Source: CAWKOH01 sp963851245
GTDB lineage: Bacteria; Actinomycetota; Acidimicrobiia; Acidimicrobiales; Palsa-688
Length of the DNA: 64,000 nt
Direction of reading: 5' to 3'
Assembly: GCA_963851245.1 (NCBI GenBank)
Contig: CAWKOH010000002.1
Span: forward strand, 186,001 to 250,000
How positions within the stretch are numbered: the first letter of the stretch is position 1; each line of letters begins with the position of its first letter. The notes below the pieces were generated by a model that was not told the DNA's origin, made no database searches, and was given only the letters and a program-made list of their open reading frames with translations. Positions 14,637 through 24,348 of the stretch are shown piece by piece. A program made the translations under genes and the position numbers.

Positions 14637-17177
14637 TTACGCCCAGGCCACGCAACCCATCTCGACCGGGACGGTCAGATCCGGGTGGAACGGGACGATT
14701 CGTACCGTGTAGCCGTGCCGGCCGGCCTGATCGCATCTGAACTGGCCCTGGTAGCAAAACACACCGTGGCCGGACGTCCCCCGCTCGGCCGGCTCGAGTC
14801 GCACGATTTCCGTGTGGGCCAGCTCGTCGCCGGCCACCACCGGACCGTGGAGCAGCTCCACCGCCACATCGTCCGCGGTTAGCGAACCTAGATGTACTTC
14901 AACGGTGACCTGCCGCTCACCGCCCAGGTCGACCGTCGGCTGACCCGAGTCGCTGTTCACGTCGATGACCTTGACCTCCGGCCAGGCCCCGGTGACCCGG
15001 CTCTTCCATGCCGCCAGCTCGCGGGCGCGGGCGTAACCGTCCGCCTGCAGAGTGTCGCTCTGGACAGCTATGGGCTGGTACATGTCCCGCAGGTAGTCGC
15101 GAACCATTCTCGAGGCCATCACCTTGGGCCCGAGTGACCGTAGAGACGCTTTGACCCGCTCCACCCAGCCACGCGAAAAGCGGCCACCCCGCCGGTCGTA
15201 GTAGAGGGGAATTATCTGCCGCTCCAGGATCTCGAACAGGCTGTTGGCCTCCACTTCGTCGCGATGATCCAGGTCGGTGATGGCCTCGGCCGAGGAGATG
15301 GCCCAACCGTTGGTGCCGTTGAACATCTCGTCCCACCACCCGTCGAGAATCGAGCAATTCAGGGCGCCGTTCAAAGCTGCTTTCTCGCCGCTCGTCCCGC
15401 TCGCTTCCATTGGTCTCCGCGGTGTGTTCAGCCACACGTCGCTCCCCTGGTAGAGCATGCGGGCCACGGAGATGTCGTAGTCCTCGATGAAGGCGATGCG
15501 GTGCCTGACGGAAGGGTCGCGCGAGAAACGCACGATCTGGGCGATCATCTCCTTGCCCAGGTCGTCGGCCGGGTGGGCTTTGCCGGCGAAGACAAGCTGC
15601 AGGGGCCGGTGTTCGTCGAGTAGAAGGCTGCGGAGACGGTCGGGCTGAGACAGCAGCAGGGTGGCGCGCTTGTAGGTGGCGAAGCGCCTGGAGAAGCCGA
15701 TGATCAGGAAGCGGGGGTCGAAGACGTCGTCGGTCCAGGCCGCGTCGCTCACCGACACGCCGCGGTCCTGAAGGGATTTGCGCAGTCTTTCCCTGACGAA
15801 GTTCACCAACGCTTCACGGCCCTGATCCCTGGCCCGCCACAACTCGTCGTCGCGGGCGTCGTCAATCCGGGCCCACTCCTCTTCGCCGGCGTCGTCCCAT
15901 GCCGGCGAGACGTACTTGGAGTAGAGGTCGTCCATCTGGGAGGAAACCCATGTCCGCCCGTGCACGCCGTTGGTTATGGATCCGATCGGGACCTCCTCCG
16001 CCGGGACGTGAGGCCACAGGGACTGGAACATCTCGCGGCTGGTCCGACCGTGGAGCCGGGCCACACCGTTGGATTTCCCGGCCAGGTGCAGTCCCATCAC
16101 CGCCATGTTGAACGGATCCGACGGGCTCTCGCCGGGGAAGTGGCCCAGCGACATGAGGGTGTCGATGGACACGCCGCACTCTTGCGCCCAGGTCGCGAAG
16201 TATCTCTCCATGAGCTCGCGAGGGAAGCGATCGATCCCGGCCGGTACGGGTGTGTGCGTCGTGAACACCGTGCCGGACCGCACCGCCTCGATGGCCTCGT
16301 CCCACCTGAGACCCTGGGAAGTGATGAGCCGGCGGATCCGCTCGAGCCCGAGAAAGCCGGCGTGACCCTCATTGGTGTGGAACACCTGCGTGTTCACTCC
16401 GAGGGCGTCCAGCGCTCGTACCCCGCCGATGCCGAGCAGGATCTCCTGGCGGATGCGGTGCTCGGTACCGCCCCCGTAGAGCCGGTCGGTCACAGCCCGC
16501 AACTCGTGATCATTCGCGTCGACGTCGGCGTCGAGCATGTACAGCTTCACCCGCCCGACCTGGGCCAGCCAGATCTGCGCCTCCAGGGTGGCGCCCGCGA
16601 TGTCGACGGCGATGCGCACCCCATCGACGAGCTCGAGCGCCATGCTGTGCGGATCGAGGAGCGGGTAGCGCTCTTCCTGCCAACCGTCGGAGTCGAGATG
16701 CTGGCGGAAATAACCCATCCGGTACATGAGGCCCACCCCTATTAGGGGCAGGCCCAAGCTGCCGGCCGCCTTCAGGTGGTCGCCCGCGAGAACCCCGAGG
16801 CCCCCCGAATACTGGGGCAGGGCCTCCGCGATTCCGAACTCGGGAGAGAAGTAGGCGACGCTGCGCAGTGGACTGGCGGGCGTGTTCTGGAACCAGCGAG
16901 GTGCCTCCAGATAGCGGCGCAGGTCGTCGTGCATCTCGCCGAGGAAGCCCATGAAGGCCGCATCGCCGGCGAGCTGATCGAGGCGTTGCCGGCCGACGAG
17001 ACTTAGCAGGCGGACCGGATCGTGAAAGGTGAGCTCCCAGATCTGGGGATCCACCCAGCGGAACAAGTCGCGGGTCCGGTTGTCCCACGACCACCGGAGG
17101 TTGAAGGCCAGCTCTTGTAGCGGGATCAGCTCCTCGGGAAGTCGAGCCCGTACGGTGAAGCTGCGGAGAGCCCTCAT
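14637..17177 (-). CDS. glgP: alpha-glucan phosphorylase
   Basis: Phosphorolytic degradation of alpha-1,4-glucan to glucose-1-phosphate. About 846 residues from ATG 17177 (MRALRSFTVRARLPEELIPL). The N-terminal block LAFNLRWSWDNRTRDLFRW is the DUF3417 cap found in the GlgP-type 'alpha-glucan family phosphorylase'. Further landmarks are GGLGVLAGDHLKAAGSLGLPLIGVGL, NEGHAGFLGLERIR and FSRRFATYKRA. The PLP-lysine region is ASGTSGEKAALNG, with Glu where Met is usual before the lysine. The open frame continues upstream to 17396, but that part runs into the divergent gene. TAGCTT ends 8 bases before 17177. It is divergent from the glgE operon and convergent with meaB. Confidence 0.9.
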   Translation of the reverse strand: MRALRSFTVRARLPEELIPLQELAFNLRWSWDNRTRDLFRWVDPQIWELTFHDPVRLLSLVGRQRLDQLAGDAAFMGFLGEMHDDLRRYLEAPRWFQNTPASPLRSVAYFSPEFGIAEALPQYSGGLGVLAGDHLKAAGSLGLPLIGVGLMYRMGYFRQHLDSDGWQEERYPLLDPHSMALELVDGVRIAVDIAGATLEAQIWLAQVGRVKLYMLDADVDANDHELRAVTDRLYGGGTEHRIRQEILLGIGGVRALDALGVNTQVFHTNEGHAGFLGLERIRRLITSQGLRWDEAIEAVRSGTVFTTHTPVPAGIDRFPRELMERYFATWAQECGVSIDTLMSLGHFPGESPSDPFNMAVMGLHLAGKSNGVARLHGRTSREMFQSLWPHVPAEEVPIGSITNGVHGRTWVSSQMDDLYSKYVSPAWDDAGEEEWARIDDARDDELWRARDQGREALVNFVRERLRKSLQDRGVSVSDAAWTDDVFDPRFLIIGFSRRFATYKRATLLLSQPDRLRSLLLDEHRPLQLVFAGKAHPADDLGKEMIAQIVRFSRDPSVRHRIAFIEDYDISVARMLYQGSDVWLNTPRRPMEASGTSGEKAALNGALNCSILDGWWDEMFNGTNGWAISSAEAITDLDHRDEVEANSLFEILERQIIPLYYDRRGGRFSRGWVERVKASLRSLGPKVMASRMVRDYLRDMYQPIAVQSDTLQADGYARARELAAWKSRVTGAWPEVKVIDVNSDSGQPTVDLGGERQVTVEVHLGSLTADDVAVELLHGPVVAGDELAHTEIVRLEPAERGTSGHGVFCYQGQFRCDQAGRHGYTVRIVPFHPDLTVPVEMGCVAWA

Positions 17178-17185
17178 GATGAGCA

Positions 17186-17191
17186 AAGCTA
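17186..17191 (-). promoter_or_regulatory. candidate -10 element for glgP
   Basis: TAGCTT on the minus strand ends 8 bases before the glgP ATG. The same hexamer serves the divergent glgE gene. Confidence 0.5.
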
Positions 17192-17263
17192 CCGCGGGGC
17201 GGGCGCGGCGCCCGCCATGGGGGCCGTCGAGAAAGGGCGCGCCAAACCGCCGTTCGGGCCACG

Positions 17264-17269
17264 TAGCTT
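17264..17269 (+). promoter_or_regulatory. candidate -10 element for the glgE operon
   Basis: TAGCTT ends 7 bases before GTG 17277. It supports that start over the upstream ATG 17217. Confidence 0.5.
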
Positions 17270-17276
17270 TGAAGGT

Positions 17277-19052
17277 GTGACCGGACACCTCGTGATCGAG
17301 GACGTCAGGCCCCGCACCCCGGGGGCAGGGCGCTTCGCCAAGGCCATCGTCGGAGAAGCTGTCACGGTCAAGGCGGTGATGTTCCGGGACGGTCACGACC
17401 CCATCGCCGGCCGGGTCCGGCTCTACTCAGGGGTTTCGCGAAGAGGCCGCCGGCTATCCCGCCGCCCTGAGAGCGAGGCCCCACTGGTCGCACGCGGAAA
17501 CGACGAGTGGGAAGCGGTAGTGGTCCCCGCCCACGTCGGGCCCCACAGCATCGTGGTCGAGGGTTGGACAGATCGGGCCGGATCCAGTGAGCACCCAGAC
17601 AGCGCACCCGACCTGACCGCGTCGGACCCGATGCCTCTGTGGGTTGACCGCGAAAGGGCCCTCGTCGGAGCCTGGTATGAACTGTTCCCACGATCGTTCG
17701 GTGGCTTCAAGGGAGTGGAGAGCCGCGTCCCTGAGCTGGCGGCCATGGGCTTCGACGTTCTGTACCTGCCGCCCATCCATCCGATCGGGGTCACCGCCCG
17801 CAAAGGCCGCAACAACTCGCTCGTAGCCGGGCCCGACGACCCGGGCAGTCCCTGGGCCATTGGGGGGCTGGAAGGTGGGCACACGGCCATCCATCCGGAC
17901 CTCGGGACGGTTGACGACTTCATTCATCTGGTGGAAGAGGTGAAAGCCAACGGGATGGAGATCGCGCTCGATTACGCCCTTCAGTGCTCACCCGATCATC
18001 CCTGGGTGACGGAGCATCCGGAGTGGTACCACCACCGGCCGGACGGCACCATCGCCTGTGCCGAGAACCCACCGAAGATCTACCAGGACATCTACCCGCT
18101 GAACTTCTGGCCGCCTACCGAATCCGACCGGGTCGCCATGTGGAACGCCTGCAAGGACATCCTGGACCACTGGATCTCACTCGGTGTGCGGATCTTCCGG
18201 GTAGACAATCCTCACACGAAGCCGATCGCCTTCTGGGAGTGGGTGATAGCCGAGGTGCACAAGAATCAACCGGACGTGCTGTTCCTGAGCGAAGCGTTCA
18301 CCCGGCCGAAGGTCATGGCTCGCCTGGCCGAAGCCGGGTTCAGCCAGAGCTACACCTACTTCACGTGGAGGACAGCGCAGCACGGAGAAGAGGGCCTGTG
18401 GGCCTACCTGGACGAGCTGGCCCACGGTCCCGTAGCTGACTACATGCGGCCCAACTTCTGGCCCAACACCCCCGACATCCTCTCCGGGCCGCTCCGGTAC
18501 GGTCCACCGTCCGCCTTTGCCTTGCGGCTGGTCCTGGCCGCCACCATGAGCCCCTCCTACGGCGTGTACAGCGGGTACGAGCTGTACGAGAACCTGCCCG
18601 CATCGGAGCTGAACGAGGAATACCTGGACTCCGAGAAGTACGAGATCAAAGATCGGGACTACAGCCGCCCTGACAGCCTGGCTCCCCTGATGACCGTGCT
18701 CAACGACATTCGCCGACGTCACCCGGCCCTGCAACGTCTGCGCACCGTTCGCCTCCATCCCAGCTCCAACCCACAAGTGATCGCCTACTCGAAGCTGAGC
18801 GACGACGGCACCGATGCTGTCCTGACCGTGGTCAATCTCGATCCCTATTGGCCCCAGGACGCCATTCTCAGCATCGACCTCGGCGCATTGGGATTGCCGT
18901 CCGACCGCCCCTACCGTGTGTTCGACGAGCTCTCCGGAGACCGCTTCGAATGGTACGGCGCCAACCCGTACGTCCGCTTGGATCCGCCGGGTCGCGTCGC
19001 TCACATCTTCGACCTGAGGGCTCCCGGTGGACCGGACCGGCCCCAATGGTAA
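17277..19052 (+). CDS. glgE: alpha-1,4-glucan:maltose-1-phosphate maltosyltransferase
   Basis: GH13_3 enzyme that extends alpha-glucan with maltose units from maltose-1-phosphate. It is 591 residues from GTG 17277. The N-terminal domain (GHLVIEDVRPRTPGAGRFAKAIVGE) is followed by ARKGRNNSLVAGPDDPGSPWAIG, the LDYALQCSPDHPWV block, the nucleophile Asp in FRVDNPHTKPIAFWEW, and the acid/base Glu in FLSEAFTRP. SYGVYSGYELYEN and EYLDSEKYE near the end are typical of GlgE. An upstream in-frame ATG (17217) exists, but the TAGCTT box 7 bases before 17277 favours the GTG. The stop overlaps treS by 7 bases, so the genes are translationally linked. Confidence 0.92.
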   Translation: MTGHLVIEDVRPRTPGAGRFAKAIVGEAVTVKAVMFRDGHDPIAGRVRLYSGVSRRGRRLSRRPESEAPLVARGNDEWEAVVVPAHVGPHSIVVEGWTDRAGSSEHPDSAPDLTASDPMPLWVDRERALVGAWYELFPRSFGGFKGVESRVPELAAMGFDVLYLPPIHPIGVTARKGRNNSLVAGPDDPGSPWAIGGLEGGHTAIHPDLGTVDDFIHLVEEVKANGMEIALDYALQCSPDHPWVTEHPEWYHHRPDGTIACAENPPKIYQDIYPLNFWPPTESDRVAMWNACKDILDHWISLGVRIFRVDNPHTKPIAFWEWVIAEVHKNQPDVLFLSEAFTRPKVMARLAEAGFSQSYTYFTWRTAQHGEEGLWAYLDELAHGPVADYMRPNFWPNTPDILSGPLRYGPPSAFALRLVLAATMSPSYGVYSGYELYENLPASELNEEYLDSEKYEIKDRDYSRPDSLAPLMTVLNDIRRRHPALQRLRTVRLHPSSNPQVIAYSKLSDDGTDAVLTVVNLDPYWPQDAILSIDLGALGLPSDRPYRVFDELSGDRFEWYGANPYVRLDPPGRVAHIFDLRAPGGPDRPQW

Positions 19053-20758
19053 GTCCGTTCGTCGCACCTCAGTCTCGGTGGTATCAGACCGCCGTCTTCT
19101 ACGAGATCCTGGTCAGGGGCTTCTACGACGGGAACGGTGACGGTACCGGCGACCTGGCGGGGATCACGGCCAAGCTGGACTACCTCCAGTGGCTAGGGGT
19201 GGACTGCCTCTGGCTGCTCCCCTTCTACCAATCACCTCTTAGAGACGGCGGCTACGACATCAGCGACTTCTGGACCATCCTCCCCGAGTACGGCGACCTG
19301 GCGAACGCCGTGGAGCTGGTCGAGGAGGCGCACAAGCGGGGAATCCGGGTTATCGCGGACCTGGTCATGAACCACACTTCGGATGAGCATCCGTGGTTCC
19401 TCGAGTCCCGCCTCGACCGCACCAACCCGAAAGCGGACTGGTACGTATGGCGGGATGACGATTCTGAGTACAGCGACGCCAGGGTGATTTTCGTCGACGC
19501 GGAGAAATCCAACTGGACCTTCGACGCGCAGCGGGGCCAGTACTACTGGCACCGCTTCTTCTCGCATCAGCCCGATCTGAACTATGACAACCCCGAGGTG
19601 GCTGACACCATGATCGACGTCTGCCGCTACTGGTTGGACATCGGCTTGGACGGCTTCCGTCTCGACGCCGTGCCCTACCTGTTCGAGCGGGAGGGCACCA
19701 ACTGCGAGAACCTGCCGGAGACGCACGACTTCCTGCGCCGCTTGCGCAAAGAGGTCGATGCCCTGTACCCGGGCCGCGTGCTCCTGGCTGAGGCCAACCA
19801 GTGGCCTGAGGACGTGGTGGAGTACTTCGGCAAGGGAGACGAGTGCCATATGTGCTTCCACTTCCCGGTGATGCCCCGGATGTTCATGGCCGTGCGGCGT
19901 GAGCAGCGCTACCCCATCAGCGAGATCCTGGGCCGTACCCCGGAGATCCCCGAGGGCTGCCAGTGGGGCATCTTCCTGCGCAACCATGACGAGTTGACCC
20001 TCGAGATGGTCACCGACGAGGAGCGCGACTACATGTGGGCGGAGTACGCCAAGGATCCGCGCATGAAGCGCAATATCGGAATCGGCCGGCGCCTGGCTCC
20101 CTTGGTGGACAACGATCGCCGGGTGGCGGAGCTGCTTCACGCCTTGCTGTTCAGCTTTCCCGGTTCGCCCGTCCTGTACTACGGAGACGAGATCGCCATG
20201 GGCGACAACATCTATCTGGGCGACCGCGACGGGGTGCGGACGCCCATGCAGTGGTCCCCGGACCGCAATGCCGGCTTCAGCCGCGCCGACTTTGCACAGC
20301 TGTACCTACCTCCTCTGATGGACCCCGTCTATGGCTACCAGGCCGTGAACGTGGAGGCCGGGATGCGCGACTCGAGCTCCTTGCTGCACTGGATGAAAAG
20401 GATGCTGGAGGTGCGCAAGCAGCACGCGGTGTTCGGGATCGGCACGTTCGAAGTGATCACTGTCGAGAACCCGTCAGTCCTGGCGTATATCAGGAGCCTG
20501 CCGGCAAACGGCGCCAGCGAGGACGTCGGCGCCGAAGAGGGCGACCGCGGCCCCGACACCGTCCTGTGCGTGTGCAACCTCAGCCGCCTGGCCCAACCCG
20601 CCGAACTGCCGCTGCAGCGATGGGAAGGCAAGATCCCCATCGAGCTGCTCGGCCGGGTTCCCTTCCCGCGCATCGGTGAGCTCCCGTACTTCGTGACTCT
20701 GGCGCCCTACGGGTTCTACTGGTTCGACATCGTCGACCTGGCGCAAGGCCACCAGTAA
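19046..20758 (+). CDS. treS: trehalose synthase (maltose alpha-D-glucosyltransferase)
   Basis: GH13_16 enzyme interconverting trehalose and maltose, the entry step to the GlgE pathway. It is 570 residues from ATG 19046 (MVSPFVAPQSRWYQTAVFYE). Family motifs are FYDGNGDGTGDLAGI, ADLVMNHTSDEHPWF, the nucleophile Asp in GFRLDAVPYL, the acid/base Glu in LLAEANQWPEDV, and FLRNHDELTLEM. The ATG lies inside the last codons of glgE and the stop TAA overlaps the maltokinase ATG (TAATG). No maltokinase domain is fused to the C terminus, unlike in some actinobacteria. Confidence 0.93.
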   Translation: MVSPFVAPQSRWYQTAVFYEILVRGFYDGNGDGTGDLAGITAKLDYLQWLGVDCLWLLPFYQSPLRDGGYDISDFWTILPEYGDLANAVELVEEAHKRGIRVIADLVMNHTSDEHPWFLESRLDRTNPKADWYVWRDDDSEYSDARVIFVDAEKSNWTFDAQRGQYYWHRFFSHQPDLNYDNPEVADTMIDVCRYWLDIGLDGFRLDAVPYLFEREGTNCENLPETHDFLRRLRKEVDALYPGRVLLAEANQWPEDVVEYFGKGDECHMCFHFPVMPRMFMAVRREQRYPISEILGRTPEIPEGCQWGIFLRNHDELTLEMVTDEERDYMWAEYAKDPRMKRNIGIGRRLAPLVDNDRRVAELLHALLFSFPGSPVLYYGDEIAMGDNIYLGDRDGVRTPMQWSPDRNAGFSRADFAQLYLPPLMDPVYGYQAVNVEAGMRDSSSLLHWMKRMLEVRKQHAVFGIGTFEVITVENPSVLAYIRSLPANGASEDVGAEEGDRGPDTVLCVCNLSRLAQPAELPLQRWEGKIPIELLGRVPFPRIGELPYFVTLAPYGFYWFDIVDLAQGHQ

Positions 20759-22107
20759 TGGGCGCTCTACCTCCGGGTCTGATGGAGCTCGTTCCGGACT
20801 ATCTGGGGGCTCAACGCTGGTTCGCCGGCGTCGATGCGCCCCATCCAGACGTGGTGCAGCTCGAGAAGTTCACCGAGCTGTGGGTCGCCGACGACGGTGC
20901 CCACCGGTTATGGCAGGCGATCGTCTCGGCTGGTCCGCACAGGTATCAGCTCCTGCTCGGAGAGCGCCCGGCCGGGGAAGAGGCCGAGTTTCTACGCGGC
21001 CGGGAAGAAGCTGTGCTCGGCGCTGCCAGCAACGCCTACTTCTACGACGCCACCCTGGATTCCGAGATGGCCAAGATCCTCCTGAGCGTCGCCAGCGACG
21101 GCCGCGAGCAGGCCAGCTTTGCCCGCCAACTGGCGACCGAGCAGTCCAACACCTCGCTGGTATATGACGACCGCATCATCTTGAAGGTGTTCCGGCGCCT
21201 TCATACCGGGCGCAACCCCGACGTCGAAGTCACCACCGCCCTGGCCGCGGCCGGCTTCGAGTATCTGGCCCGGCCACTGGTTTCCTGGCGGGATGAAGAG
21301 TTCGATCTGGCCTTCGGACAGGAGTTCCTCGCCGGAGGCGCCGAGGGCTGGGCCCTCGCTGTCACATCGTTGCGCGACCTCTACAACGGCGAGTCTCGCA
21401 GCCCGGAGGAGGCCGGGGGTGACTTCTCGGCAGACGCCGAGCGCCTGGGCCGCGTGACCGCGGACATGCACCTGGCCCTGCAAGATGTCTTCGGGTCGGC
21501 TTCGGTCTCGGAAGCGGCCGATGCGTGGTCAGATCTCGTGGACGGTTTCGTGGCCCGCCTGCAGGAGGCGTCCGGCTCAGCGGGCATCGACCTGGCTGGG
21601 GCGGGGTCCTCTCTGGTCGCGAGCCTTCGCCGAGTGCGGGACCCGGGCACCTATACCCGGGTTCACGGTGACTACCACCTGGGCCAAGTCATGCGCACCG
21701 ACGCCGGCTGGAGGGTTCTGGACTTCGAAGGTGAGCCGGCGAAGCCACTCGAGGAGCGAATCCGGCCGAGCTCTCCCCTGAAGGACGTGGCCGGCATGCT
21801 GAGGTCGTTCCACTACGCTGCGCGTCACGCACTGACCGAGCACCGCCAGACCGAATGGGACGATCTGCTCCCACTGGCGTCCGCGTGGGAGGCTCGCAAT
21901 AGGCGGGCCTTCCTCGATGGGTATCAAGAGGTGGTGGACATTCAAGCCATCCTGCCGGAGCCGGCATCGGCGCCCCTGGTGCTCGCCGCCTTCGAACTCG
22001 ACAAGGCTCTCTACGAGCTCGACTACGAGCGGGCCCATCGACCGGATTGGATGCCCATCCCGCTGGACGCCCTGGATCGCCTGATCCATGGGAGCGCGGA
22101 TGCCTGA
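20758..22107 (+). CDS. mak: maltokinase
   Basis: ATP-dependent kinase that makes maltose-1-phosphate for GlgE (Pep2/Mak). It is 449 residues. The N-terminal cap (LVPDYLGAQRWFAG) is typical; the kinase-like fold contains LATEQSNTSLVYDDRIILKVFRRL (ATP-site lysine), the catalytic loop RVHGDYHLGQVM, and the metal-binding LDFEGEPAKPLEER. The C terminus reads ALYELDYERAHRPDWMPIPLDAL, characteristic of the family. It starts by a 1-base overlap with treS and overlaps glgB at the end, so it is clearly part of the glgE-treS-mak-glgB operon. Confidence 0.92.
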   Translation: MGALPPGLMELVPDYLGAQRWFAGVDAPHPDVVQLEKFTELWVADDGAHRLWQAIVSAGPHRYQLLLGERPAGEEAEFLRGREEAVLGAASNAYFYDATLDSEMAKILLSVASDGREQASFARQLATEQSNTSLVYDDRIILKVFRRLHTGRNPDVEVTTALAAAGFEYLARPLVSWRDEEFDLAFGQEFLAGGAEGWALAVTSLRDLYNGESRSPEEAGGDFSADAERLGRVTADMHLALQDVFGSASVSEAADAWSDLVDGFVARLQEASGSAGIDLAGAGSSLVASLRRVRDPGTYTRVHGDYHLGQVMRTDAGWRVLDFEGEPAKPLEERIRPSSPLKDVAGMLRSFHYAARHALTEHRQTEWDDLLPLASAWEARNRRAFLDGYQEVVDIQAILPEPASAPLVLAAFELDKALYELDYERAHRPDWMPIPLDALDRLIHGSADA

Positions 22108-24307
22108 CCGCCAGCTGGACCTGGTCGCGGCCGGGCGGCACGCCGACCCCCATCGTGTCCTGGGTCGCCACGGCGGCGTCATCCGGGCCTATCAACCCGA
22201 AGCGAAAGCCATGCGCCTGCTCGCGGGGCCGCGAGGCCGTGAGAAGCAAACCGAGATGACGAAAGTGCATCCCGGCGGAGTGTTCGAAGCTCCTATCTCC
22301 AAGGGAGTCAAGCGGTACCAGCTGGAAGCCGACTACAACCAAGCCGGAGGCGTCGCGACCTACCGTTTCGACGACGCCTATCGATCCTGGCCGACGCTGG
22401 GCGACCTCGACCTGCATCTGTTCGGGGAGGGACGGCACCGGCGCCTGTGGGAGGTCCTCGGGGCCCATCCGAGGGAGCACGACGGGATGACCGGAGTGTC
22501 CTTCGCGGTGTGGGCGCCGAATGCCAAGGCGGTCCGGGTCGTCGGGGACTGGAACTTCTGGGATGGCCGGGTCCATCAGATGCGGTCGCTGGGAGCGTCC
22601 GGGGTGTGGGAGCTGTTCATTCCCGGCGTTTCCGCCGGGGCCCGCTACAAGTACGAGCTGATCGGGGCTGACGACCGGCTCCGGCTCAAGACCGACCCGA
22701 TGGCGTTTTTGATGGAGGAACCCCCAGCCACCGCCAGCGTGGTGCTGGACGACAACGACTACGACTGGGGTGACGGCCCCTGGATGGAGCGCCGGGCCGA
22801 GTCCAACGCGCTCCAGTCGCCTCTAGCTATCTACGAGATGCACCTCGGTTCGTGGCGCCACACGGACGGTGAGAACGGGCTGCGTAGGCCTCTTTCTTAT
22901 CTCGAGCTGGCAGAGCAGCTACCGGACTATCTGCTCGATATGGGCTTTACCCACGTAGAGCTGATGCCGGTGGCCGAACATCCTTTCAGCGGGTCTTGGG
23001 GATACCAGGTTTCCGGCTATTACGCGCCGACGTCCCGGTACGGACGACCGGACGACTTCCGCGCCCTGGTCGATGCCCTCCACCAGCGCGGTATCGGTGT
23101 CATCGTCGACTGGGTGCCGGCGCACTTTCCCCGGGATGAGTTCGCCCTGGCCCGCTTCGACGGCACCGCGCTCTATGAGCACGGCGATCCAAGACAGGGG
23201 GAACACCCCGACTGGGGCACGCTGATCTTCAATTTCGGTCGCAACGAGGTGCGGAACTTCCTGGTGGCCAACGCTCTGTTCTGGCTCGAGCAGTACCACA
23301 TCGACGGCCTGCGGGTTGACGCGGTGGCATCCCTCCTCTACCTCGACTACTCACGCGAGAAGGGACAGTGGATACCTAACCGGTTCGGCGGCCGGGAGAA
23401 CCTCGAAGCGGTGGATTTTCTAAAAGAGGTGAACGAGGTGGTCTTCGGGCTCCACCCGGGGGCGACGATGGTCGCGGAGGAGTCGACGGCCTGGCCGGGC
23501 GTGTCCAGGCCTACCTACCTCGGCGGCCTGGGCTTCGGCTTCAAGTGGAACATGGGCTGGATGCACGACACCCTCGACTACTTCCATCACGATCCGGTTC
23601 ACCGCAGGTTCCACCACGGCGAGCTGACCTTCGGACTGATCTATGCCTGGAGCGAGAACTTCATCCTCCCGCTGTCGCACGACGAGGTCGTGCACGGCAA
23701 GGGATCGCTGCTCAACAAGATGCCAGGCGACCGGTGGCAGCAACTGGCCAATCTCAGAGCTCTGTACGCCTGGATGTGGGCTCATCCGGGCAAACAGCTG
23801 TTGTTCATGGGGGCGGAACTGGCGCAGGAGCGGGAATGGAACCACGACAGTGAACTCGACTGGTGGGTCCTGGACCAATGGGCCGATCACCGCCGCGTCC
23901 GGAACCTGCTCAGAGACCTGAATCGGATCTATCGATCCCAACCGGCCTTGTGGGAGGAGGACTTCCGGCCGGAGGGATTCGAGTGGATAGACGCCGATGA
24001 CTCCGACCAGAGCGTGATCTCCTTTGTCCGCCGGCGAACCGGTGGCGGGTCCGACGGAGCGGTGGTCTGCGTTGCCAACCTGACCCCGGTGCCGCGCCAG
24101 GGCTACCGGATGGGCCTACCCGCCCCCGGGCTTTGGCTCGAACTCGTCAACACCGACGCGTCCGAATGGGGTGGAAGCGGCATCGGAAACTTCGGAGCTG
24201 TTCACACCGAAGACCAGCCGTGGCACGGGCGGCCGTGGTCGGCGCCAGTGACCCTTCCGCCTCTGTCGGTGCTGTGGCTATCTCAGCGGTCGTCAGTGAT
24301 CGCTTGA
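22100..24307 (+). CDS. glgB: 1,4-alpha-glucan branching enzyme
   Basis: GH13_9 enzyme adding alpha-1,6 branches to the glucan made by GlgE. It is 735 residues from ATG 22100, chosen because GGGAG lies 5 bases upstream; an ATG at 22088 is in frame. It has an N1 domain, a CBM48 domain (GVSFAVWAPNAKAVRVVGDWNFWDG), and a catalytic barrel with IDGLRVDAVASLLYLDY (nucleophile), TMVAEESTAWPGVS (acid/base) and LPLSHDEVVHGKGSLLNKMPGD. The C-terminal beta domain ends WSAPVTLPPLSVLWL. It closes the operon, overlapping mak by 8 bases. Confidence 0.94.
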   Translation: MPDRQLDLVAAGRHADPHRVLGRHGGVIRAYQPEAKAMRLLAGPRGREKQTEMTKVHPGGVFEAPISKGVKRYQLEADYNQAGGVATYRFDDAYRSWPTLGDLDLHLFGEGRHRRLWEVLGAHPREHDGMTGVSFAVWAPNAKAVRVVGDWNFWDGRVHQMRSLGASGVWELFIPGVSAGARYKYELIGADDRLRLKTDPMAFLMEEPPATASVVLDDNDYDWGDGPWMERRAESNALQSPLAIYEMHLGSWRHTDGENGLRRPLSYLELAEQLPDYLLDMGFTHVELMPVAEHPFSGSWGYQVSGYYAPTSRYGRPDDFRALVDALHQRGIGVIVDWVPAHFPRDEFALARFDGTALYEHGDPRQGEHPDWGTLIFNFGRNEVRNFLVANALFWLEQYHIDGLRVDAVASLLYLDYSREKGQWIPNRFGGRENLEAVDFLKEVNEVVFGLHPGATMVAEESTAWPGVSRPTYLGGLGFGFKWNMGWMHDTLDYFHHDPVHRRFHHGELTFGLIYAWSENFILPLSHDEVVHGKGSLLNKMPGDRWQQLANLRALYAWMWAHPGKQLLFMGAELAQEREWNHDSELDWWVLDQWADHRRVRNLLRDLNRIYRSQPALWEEDFRPEGFEWIDADDSDQSVISFVRRRTGGGSDGAVVCVANLTPVPRQGYRMGLPAPGLWLELVNTDASEWGGSGIGNFGAVHTEDQPWHGRPWSAPVTLPPLSVLWLSQRSSVIA

Positions 24308-24336
24308 AATTTCGTGATTCTTGATCGCATTCCCAA

Positions 24337-24342
24337 TATTCT
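24337..24342 (+). promoter_or_regulatory. candidate -10 element for the L,D-transpeptidase gene (leaderless)
   Basis: TATTCT ends exactly 6 bases before GTG 24349, inside an AT-rich stretch after glgB. Confidence 0.55.
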
Positions 24343-24348
24343 GTAGGT

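Noticed and set aside
17178..17396. N-terminal extension of glgP to 17396
   Set aside because: The extra 73 codons run over the glgE start, are low in recognisable sequence, and the family start MRALRSFTVRARLP at 17177 has its own -10 box.
18848..19045. N-terminal extension of treS to 18848
   Set aside because: The region lies inside glgE, translates as Arg/Pro-rich shadow, and treS proteins begin near the ATG at 19046.
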